Shown here in pieces: positions 49,733-55,859 of a stretch of 55,859 bases of DNA. Location of the stretch: NCBI GenBank assembly GCA_964419935.1, contig CAYQQJ010000023.1, positions 1 to 55,859 of the forward strand, given 5' to 3'. This DNA comes from CAYQQJ01 sp964419935 (GTDB lineage: Bacteria; Pseudomonadota; Gammaproteobacteria; Pseudomonadales; Cellvibrionaceae). The notes beneath the pieces are model-generated. The model ran no database searches. It saw only the letters and a list, made by a program, of their open reading frames with translations, and was not told where the DNA came from. Numbering within the stretch: the first letter of the stretch is position 1; each line of letters starts with the position of its first letter. Both the position numbers and the translations under genes were made by a program.

Positions 49733-51982
49733 TTAGGCCGCGTTTTTCATTTGCGACACGACGTTGTTCATCATACGGTCGAAAAATTCACCGGAGGCAA
49801 GGGGCTTGGCTCTCTTCGAATAAATGTCGCAAGCCAGTTGCAAGCGACTCCGTTCCAGAGTTTTGAAGCCCTTTCTGTTCACAAACACATAAGAGGTAGG
49901 GTCAATCTTGGCAGCAAGCTTGTGTCGGACTTTCGCTTCCTGCATGTCATCAACATACTCTACCCAGGTTCCTTCATTGATCGCGTCCGCAGTTGCTATG
50001 TGCTCGGCCAGTTCCGCATTGGCGGACCTATCGGCATCCGTGGCGGGGCGTGCTTCGACGGTGCCCTCGTCATCGGCATCAGCGATGCCCAGAACTTCTT
50101 TCTGCTCATCGGTCAGCGGCTGGTAGCGGATGTGCTCGGCGTCCGTTTCGATGTCGCGCAGCGCTGCCTGAAGATCCCGCACTTTGGACGCTCGCACTTC
50201 GGGGCTTTCTATGGCTGCTTCGAGGCCTTCTTCAATGCGCGCCATTAGATCCGGGTGCAGACGCTCCCGTCGCTGCATGGAACGAACATCTTCATGCCTT
50301 TGGCAAAGCCAGATCAAATCCGTCACTGTGTGACCGTTGGCGATCCACTCGGAGCTGTCGCAACCATGCTTGAGCTGGGTGATGATCAGTACCTGCAGCC
50401 AGGCCGTGGTTAGAAAATCACTGATTTCCACAGGCAACTGCACCGATTGCATCTTGCTGTAAAGCAGTTGCTGTGAATTTTTCTTGGCATTGCGGATACG
50501 TGCCCGTCCCGCGGCGGATTGGTTGGTCCGCTTTTCGACGATGCTGGTTTTTCGTTGCTCCGCCAGAATCAGTGCCTGCAGGTTCTGGTGCAGTGAGTCG
50601 AACAACGTCTGGTCAAGCTTTGGTTCCCGTGAAATTGTCTGGACAATGTCGACGATCTCGCGGTATACCGGGTCGCGCTCAAGTGGCTTGTTATCGTCGA
50701 AGCCAATGCCGGCATCAGTGACGGTATTGATGAGCTGTCGAACCGGATGCTGATGATTGGAAAAGAAGCTGTGATCCTGAAGCGCGACTTTCAGCACCGG
50801 GATCTGCAGTCGGCAGATGACCAGGTGCATGGCCAGGGGCAGGTTGTCGTCCGCGAGTATCTCGTCAAAGAACATGGACACCAGGTTGATGATGGTTTCA
50901 TCAGCTTGTTCCAAAGCTTGTGGTGCATCGGCATTGGCTTTGGCGAGTAGTGCGCTGACCACTTGCGGCACGATATTCTTCGGCTCCTTGGACAATTGAC
51001 GGTCGGCCATTAACTGGGAGCGCGTCAACAGACTGGCGAGCTTTGGCGCGCTCATCACCGGCCCGGGATTGTTGGTAAAAACATAACAATTGACGGTATT
51101 GCCACTGGCCGAGCCGGACCCGCGCACCGCTGCCATGAGCGCGGTCAGAGCATCCAGGCTAAGGTTGAAGTGGGGCTGAGTGCCGCCTGCAACTGTTGGC
51201 TGTGGCTGTGGCTGGGCTTCAGGCTGAGATTGGAGCGACGCCTGGGAAGCTTCCTGGGGTGCTGACGACTCCTCCGGGTTGCGTACGGGCCTCGGCACTT
51301 TCGGCAGAATGCCGGCCTCTATCATTAGCCGATTGATGTCGGCGTACAGAGAGCTCAGTTGCTTCAGCAAATGTTTTTCGAACAGCTTGAACAGGACGAG
51401 GCGAGCCTTGATGCCGAGTTCCAGATTGTCGCTACAGGCGTCGATGAAGGCCGCGGCAATCTGGTGGGGGTCCAGCGGGTTGTTGCCCGAATCGACTGAA
51501 ACCTGCGGCAGCAGATCGTCGAGACGCATATTCAACTCATAAAGCGGCTCGCGGTAGGTTGCACGAGCGTGACTGACCATGTTCTTTCGGGCCAGATCCA
51601 CTTCCAGTGCGTCGCTGTCCATTATCGATAGCTTGTGGGCTGATATATCTTGCTGGGCCAGAGGGCCTTGGGCGCTTGCGTCGACAAGGTGGTTGAAATT
51701 GGTGCTGAGGTTTTCAGCGAAACGCTTGGCAATTCCCTGTTTCTTCAGGCGAACTTCCCGCATGGAGTCAAAGTACAGGGTTTCTTCGCTGTTGGTGGTT
51801 GCGCGTTTGGAAAAGTCATAGAAGGCATCATCCGATGCCAGAAACATGCTTTCGAGCAGGTGTCCGCAACGTTCAACCATGTTCTGTTGGATGGCAGCCA
51901 GTAATCGCGGTGGCTTTGGCAGTTCGCGCCTACTGGATTTCACCAATTCAAGGAAATCAGTCTTTCCGCGTTTCGAGGTCAT
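49733..51982 (-). CDS. DUF1631 family protein
   Basis: The 749-aa protein matches the DUF1631 family of Pseudomonas-like bacteria: FLASDDAFYDFSKRATTNSE near the start and MHLVICRLQIPVLKVALQDH in the middle, followed by QHPVRQLINTVTDAGIGFD. It is mostly helical with no signal peptide or membrane segment and a proline/glutamine-rich linker (SQPEAQPQPQPTV). The function is not established. It stands alone, convergent to the CpsD-like gene. Confidence 0.88.
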   Translation of the reverse strand: MTSKRGKTDFLELVKSSRRELPKPPRLLAAIQQNMVERCGHLLESMFLASDDAFYDFSKRATTNSEETLYFDSMREVRLKKQGIAKRFAENLSTNFNHLVDASAQGPLAQQDISAHKLSIMDSDALEVDLARKNMVSHARATYREPLYELNMRLDDLLPQVSVDSGNNPLDPHQIAAAFIDACSDNLELGIKARLVLFKLFEKHLLKQLSSLYADINRLMIEAGILPKVPRPVRNPEESSAPQEASQASLQSQPEAQPQPQPTVAGGTQPHFNLSLDALTALMAAVRGSGSASGNTVNCYVFTNNPGPVMSAPKLASLLTRSQLMADRQLSKEPKNIVPQVVSALLAKANADAPQALEQADETIINLVSMFFDEILADDNLPLAMHLVICRLQIPVLKVALQDHSFFSNHQHPVRQLINTVTDAGIGFDDNKPLERDPVYREIVDIVQTISREPKLDQTLFDSLHQNLQALILAEQRKTSIVEKRTNQSAAGRARIRNAKKNSQQLLYSKMQSVQLPVEISDFLTTAWLQVLIITQLKHGCDSSEWIANGHTVTDLIWLCQRHEDVRSMQRRERLHPDLMARIEEGLEAAIESPEVRASKVRDLQAALRDIETDAEHIRYQPLTDEQKEVLGIADADDEGTVEARPATDADRSANAELAEHIATADAINEGTWVEYVDDMQEAKVRHKLAAKIDPTSYVFVNRKGFKTLERSRLQLACDIYSKRAKPLASGEFFDRMMNNVVSQMKNAA

Positions 51983-52600
51983 TGTTACTTCCTGCTAGTT
52001 GCGTCCTTTTTCGCCCAGGAAAACAGCAAGCAAATCGTGACGAATACATCGAGGTGTCATGCTTGCTGCGGGTCGAGAAAAGGTTACAAGGATTTTTTAA
52101 GCTGCTGCTCAGTTAGCTTGATGTCAGGATATCCTTGTCAATCGTTCGTCCGTGATGGTCACGAGACTGGCGCCGCACTTAATTATAGTATGCTTGTAAT
52201 CCAGTTGCATGGATAGTATCCATAGGTCGGGACGCCGATTCGACTTTTGCCGGTAGCGCACAACCGTCCATTGCAACACTGGGTCTCTAGCACAATCTGT
52301 GCCGCAACTCGGGTGGACGATGATTAACAGTTCACAACCCGGTGGATTGGCGCGCGGGTTTCTGATTCGTGGCTTGGGATATCGGGTATTGCAGGCGGTT
52401 GCTACAAACTGTTTGTAATTCTTGCACTGATTGCATTGATTGGTCAGGGCCTGGGCTGAGGCATCCGGTCGCCAAGCTTACCAAACCCATGGCCAGGCTT
52501 TATAATGAGCGCGGCCTCAAACAGAGGCTCCAGCATGGGGTTGCGGTCAATAGCGACCAGAATTGGATAGCCAGCGAGCAAACGGGGATGAAGGGCAGTC
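51983..52600. other. Intergenic region before trpG
   Basis: About 600 bp with no clear gene, containing the trpGDC promoter near its right end. A small hydrophobic frame without a start codon ends at about 52459 (YKLFVILALIALIGQGLG) and is not called. Confidence 0.5.
52478..52506 (+). promoter_or_regulatory. trpGDC promoter
   Basis: TTACCA at 52478-52483 and a consensus TATAAT at 52501-52506 are spaced by 17 bp, about 95 bases before the trpG start. Confidence 0.65.
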
Positions 52601-53179
52601 ATGCTGTTGATGATCGATAATTATGACTCCTTCACCTATAACATTGTGCAATATTTGACCGAATTGCGGGCGAATGTGCAGGTTGTGCGCAATGACCAGA
52701 TGACGCTCGAGGAGCTTCGACGACTGGACCCGGAACGGCTTGTCATTTCGCCCGGTCCCTGTACCCCGGGCGAGGCGGGTATTTCTCTGGATGCGATACG
52801 ATCGTTCGCCGGCAGAATTCCGATTCTGGGCGTATGTCTTGGTCATCAGGCGATTGGGCAGGCATTTGGAGGCACAATCGCAAGGGCCGGCAAAGTCATG
52901 CACGGGAAAACGTCGCCGGTCCACCATGGGGGTGGCGGGGTGTTCGCAGGTCTGAAGACGCCATTCACGGCGACACGCTACCATTCTCTGGTAATCGAGC
53001 CCGCCACCTTGCCCGAATGTCTTGAGGTGACTGCCTGGACGGAGACGCCCGACGGGCAGCTGGACGAGATTATGGGCGTGAAGCACAAAGAGTACGCCGT
53101 TGAGGGGGTGCAATTTCACCCCGAGTCGATTCTAAGTGAGCATGGCCATCAGCTGCTCCATAACTTTTTGCAGCAATGA
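52601..53179 (+). CDS. trpG: Anthranilate synthase glutamine amidotransferase subunit
   Basis: TrpG supplies ammonia from glutamine to TrpE for anthranilate formation. The 192-aa class I amidotransferase starts MLLMIDNYDSFTYNIVQYLT and has the catalytic cysteine in GVCLGHQAIGQ plus the histidine and glutamate of VQFHPESILSEHG. AAGG precedes the ATG. It could also serve para-aminobenzoate synthesis, but the trpD and trpC genes directly behind it point to tryptophan. Confidence 0.96.
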   Translation: MLLMIDNYDSFTYNIVQYLTELRANVQVVRNDQMTLEELRRLDPERLVISPGPCTPGEAGISLDAIRSFAGRIPILGVCLGHQAIGQAFGGTIARAGKVMHGKTSPVHHGGGGVFAGLKTPFTATRYHSLVIEPATLPECLEVTAWTETPDGQLDEIMGVKHKEYAVEGVQFHPESILSEHGHQLLHNFLQQ

Positions 53180-53211
53180 TTTGCCGCGAGCCCACCCAAA
53201 AGAGGACGCCC

Positions 53212-54237
53212 ATGGATATCAAAGTAGCGCTCGCCCGACTGGTCGAACGACAAAACCTCACTGAACATGAAATGATCGTTGTGATGCGCGAGATAATGAG
53301 CGGCGGCGCAACGCCTGCCCAGATCGGCGCGTTTCTCGTGGCCTTGCGCATGAAGAGCGAAACCCTGGATGAAATCACCGGTGCAGCGCGGGTAATGCGT
53401 GAACTGGCCACGCCGGTAACTGTTCGGGCGGAACACCTGGTGGACACCTGTGGGACTGGCGGTGATGGCGCCAACCTGTTCAATATTTCCACGGCCTCGG
53501 CCTTTGTGGTGGCCGCCGCCGGTGGTTCGGTGGCGAAGCACGGCAACCGCTCAGTGTCCAGCTCGACCGGCAGCGCGGACCTGCTGGAGGCGGCGGGTAT
53601 CAACCTGGACATGGCGCCGGCTCAGGTTGCGCGCTGCATCGAGAGCATCGGCCTGGGCTTTATGTTCGCACCGGCTCACCACGGCGCCATGAAGTACGCT
53701 ATTGGGCCGCGCAAAGAACTGGGTATGCGCACCATTTTCAATATCCTCGGTCCCCTGACCAATCCCGCTGATGTCAAACGGCAGGTGGTGGGAGTATTCA
53801 ACAAGGCGCTCTGCCGACCATTGGCTGAGGTTCTGGCTCGGCTCGGCAGCGAACACGTTCTGGTTGTGCATTCGGAAGACAATCTCGATGAAATCTCTCT
53901 GGCGGCCCGTACCCACGTGGCGGAACTGCGGGGCGGGGAGGTCAGTGAGTACCAGATCTCGCCGGAGGACTTCAATATGCAAGCGCGCTCCATGCTGGGG
54001 CTGCAGGTCAGTGGCGCAGCGCAGTCTCTGGAAATTATTCAGGATGCCTTGGGCAAACGCCAGGGTAAGCACGCAGCGGAAGCGGCAGACATTATTGCGC
54101 TGAACGCGGGCGCGGCGATTTACGTGAGTGGCCTGACGGCTACTTTGGCCATGGGGGTTGCGGTGGCAGAAGATGTGATCGCCAGCGGCCTCGCCAATGA
54201 AAAAATGAAAGAGTTGGCCGAGTTCTCTCATGTCTAG
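53212..54237 (+). CDS. trpD: Anthranilate phosphoribosyltransferase
   Basis: TrpD joins anthranilate to PRPP, the second step to tryptophan. ATG at 53212 follows AGAGGA; the product is 341 aa. The PRPP and anthranilate site motifs are present: VDTCGTGGDGANLFNISTAS, KHGNRSVSS and GLGFMFAPAHHGAMKYA. It lies 32 bp after trpG and before trpC. Confidence 0.97.
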   Translation: MDIKVALARLVERQNLTEHEMIVVMREIMSGGATPAQIGAFLVALRMKSETLDEITGAARVMRELATPVTVRAEHLVDTCGTGGDGANLFNISTASAFVVAAAGGSVAKHGNRSVSSSTGSADLLEAAGINLDMAPAQVARCIESIGLGFMFAPAHHGAMKYAIGPRKELGMRTIFNILGPLTNPADVKRQVVGVFNKALCRPLAEVLARLGSEHVLVVHSEDNLDEISLAARTHVAELRGGEVSEYQISPEDFNMQARSMLGLQVSGAAQSLEIIQDALGKRQGKHAAEAADIIALNAGAAIYVSGLTATLAMGVAVAEDVIASGLANEKMKELAEFSHV

Positions 54238-54374
54238 GAGTGCAGCCGGCGCCAGGAGCTAGACCGCTCTTCCGACTGACAGGTCCCAGGTACTCAAACT
54301 CCAGGGCCTATTGATCAACTCAGTTATGGGCTGCGCCCTTAATGCCAGCCGATGCAAATTCTATGGATATCACT

Positions 54375-55193
54375 ATGCAGAGCGACAACGCACATTCCGC
54401 CACTCCGACGATCCTGCGCAAAATCATTGCGCGCAAGTGGGAGGAGATTGACGAGCGCAAGCAGAAGGCCAGCCTGGAAGATCTTCAATCCCAGGCACTG
54501 GATCAACCCGAAACCCGCGGCTTTGTGCAGGCCTTGAGCAATAAGATTGCGGTTGGCGAGTCCGGAGTGATTGCAGAAATCAAGAAAGCCTCGCCCAGCA
54601 AAGGCATTATCCGCCCGGATTTTGATCCCGTGGCGATAGCCCAAAGCTACGCCCAGGGCGGAGCGGCCTGCCTGTCGGTGCTGACTGACGTGGACTTCTT
54701 TCAGGGAAGTGATGAGTACCTGCAGCAGGCACGCAACGCGACCCAGCTGCCGGTGATTCGCAAGGAATTCATCGTCGATCCTTATCAGCTTGCGGAATCA
54801 CGGGTTCTGGGTGCAGATTGTGTTTTGTTGATTGTGGCCGCGTTGGCGCCGAGCCAATTGGAAGATTTGAACGGTTTCGCCCTCGAATTGGGGCTGGATG
54901 TATTGGTGGAGGTGCATAGCGGCGCGGAGCTGGAATTGGCGCTGCGCCTGCCGAATCAGTTGATTGGTATCAATAACCGGGACCTGCACAGCTTTGACGT
55001 GAGCCTGGACACTACCTTTTCACTGCTGGGGAAAATTCCCAGCGACAAGATCGTCATAACCGAGAGTGGCATTCACACCCGAGCCGACGTGCTGGCGATG
55101 AGAGAGGGCGGAGTGAATGGATTTCTGGTGGGCGAGTCCTTCATGCGCGCTGAGGATCCGGGCCAGAAATTGAGTGAGTTGTTCAGGGTCTAG
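54375..55193 (+). CDS. trpC: Indole-3-glycerol phosphate synthase
   Basis: TrpC closes the indole ring to give indole-3-glycerol phosphate. The TIM-barrel motifs VIAEIKKASPSKGII, SVLTDVDFFQGS, VIRKEFIVDPYQL, GINNRDLHSFDV and TESGIHTRADV are complete. It is a monofunctional enzyme, not fused to TrpF. ATG at 54375 after GGATATCACT is favoured; ATGs at 54342 and 54363 are also possible. It follows trpD after 137 bp. Confidence 0.95.
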   Translation: MQSDNAHSATPTILRKIIARKWEEIDERKQKASLEDLQSQALDQPETRGFVQALSNKIAVGESGVIAEIKKASPSKGIIRPDFDPVAIAQSYAQGGAACLSVLTDVDFFQGSDEYLQQARNATQLPVIRKEFIVDPYQLAESRVLGADCVLLIVAALAPSQLEDLNGFALELGLDVLVEVHSGAELELALRLPNQLIGINNRDLHSFDVSLDTTFSLLGKIPSDKIVITESGIHTRADVLAMREGGVNGFLVGESFMRAEDPGQKLSELFRV

Positions 55194-55242
55194 TCCGCAG
55201 GCCCGGATTGTTCGGAGCCTGATATTTAGCGTCACGGAACGC

Positions 55243-55859
55243 TTAGCGCGTTCCGTACACCACCATGGTTTTTCCTTTCACTGAGACCAGCCCCTGGTCT
55301 TCCAGGGTCTTCAGTACGCGCCCAACCATTTCCCGCGAGCAGCCGACGATGCGACCGATTTCCTGGCGGGTAATTTTAATCTGCATACCGTCCGGGTGAG
55401 TCATCGCATCGGGCTCCTTGCACAGATCCAGCAGTGTGCGTGCAACCCGCCCGGTGACATCGAGGAAAGCCAGGTCGCCCACTTTGCGCGTGGTATTGCG
55501 CAAGCGGCGGGCCATTTGCGTACCCAGTGCGAAGAGGAATTCCGGGTGATCGTCGCTGATTTCCTGAAATTTGGCGTAACCGATTTCACCGATTTCGCAT
55601 TCGGTTTTGGCCCGGACCCAGGCGCTGCGCGCATCGTGCTCGTCGAATAACCCCATCTCGCCAAAAAAGTCTCCATCATTGAGATAGGCAACGATCATCT
55701 CCCGACCTTCTTCGTCCTCAATGACGACGGTGACCGAGCCTTTGATGATGTAGTAGAGCGAATCACTTTTGTCGCCGGCGTAAATCAGCGTGCTTTTGGC
55801 GGGATAACGTCGACGGTGACAATGGCTGAGAAATTCATCCACATTCTGTATATGAGGTG
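55243..55859 (-). CDS. vfr: CRP-family regulator Vfr, start beyond window
   Basis: The sequence matches Pseudomonas Vfr/CRP, a cAMP-binding global regulator. The cyclic-nucleotide domain includes GDFFGEMGLF and ARSAWVRA. The C-terminal helix-turn-helix is QEIGRIVGCSREMVGRVLKT. The reading frame stays open through the window end (PHIQN before VDEFLSHC), aligning with the longer Vfr N-terminus, so the gene is partial. It is convergent with trpC, and the same gene order (trpGDC-vfr) is known in Pseudomonas. Confidence 0.94.
   Translation of the reverse strand, partial: PHIQNVDEFLSHCHRRRYPAKSTLIYAGDKSDSLYYIIKGSVTVVIEDEEGREMIVAYLNDGDFFGEMGLFDEHDARSAWVRAKTECEIGEIGYAKFQEISDDHPEFLFALGTQMARRLRNTTRKVGDLAFLDVTGRVARTLLDLCKEPDAMTHPDGMQIKITRQEIGRIVGCSREMVGRVLKTLEDQGLVSVKGKTMVVYGTR

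Noticed and set aside
52321..52459. Short hydrophobic frame before trpG as a leader peptide
   Set aside because: No start codon in that frame, no tryptophan run and no clear attenuator hairpins.

Overview
The window splits into two parts. Positions 67 to 21240 are a mobile genomic island. Positions 21241 to 55859 are ordinary chromosome of a gammaproteobacterium. The core carries rpoD-dnaG-yqeY-rpsU/tsaD-folB-folK, cca-folM, spoVR-yeaH-prkA, rsmA-apaG-apaH, lptD-surA-pdxA, amgK-murU, trpGDC and a Vfr-type CRP. This set is typical of Pseudomonas-like and marine Cellvibrionales-type bacteria; placing it closer than the class is inference. Core intergenic gaps are full of small repeats (GCAAGC blocks, GGGAAAA runs, hairpin REP-like elements, MITE-like inverted repeats).

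The island sits inside a tRNA gene with anticodon CAU beside rpoD (probably tRNA-Ile2, as E. coli ileX; tRNA-Met not excluded). The 3' half of the native tRNA is at 20-66 and its 5' half at 21241-21279. They share a 9-bp anticodon-loop core (58-66 and 21241-21249), and joined they give a perfectly paired tRNA with a GGGCCTT/AAGGCCC acceptor stem. The island carries a complete replacement tRNA (21112-21188) with a different acceptor and T stem, placed downstream of the native promoter. A decayed second tRNA 3' half at 4659-4688, followed by a diverged copy of the sequence found beside the left end, suggests two stacked elements.

Island cargo, left to right: (i) an XRE repressor and ImmA-type metalloprotease, divergent across three related operator-like palindromes from a 56-aa protein and a translationally coupled ubiquitin-like conjugation cassette: Ubl-E2 fusion, JAB/JAMM-E1 fusion and a DUF6527 protein; (ii) a restriction-modification cluster with an HNH endonuclease converging on two adenine methyltransferases, one fused to a ribbon-helix-helix domain and preceded by a palindrome; (iii) a tyrosine recombinase, a soluble histidine kinase and NarL-type regulator, two lipoproteins (one with ankyrin repeats) and a second tyrosine recombinase; (iv) four small unknown genes; (v) a primase-helicase replication protein and two unknown genes, one with an internal duplication. 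The island therefore looks like an integrating, possibly replicating element carrying defence genes.

The core genes are well conserved and mostly confidently named. Notable details are likely TTG starts for dnaG, cca and pdxA, many ATGA overlaps, a CpsD-like ATPase whose P-loop lacks the usual lysine, and repeat copies that abut or form the ends of genes.
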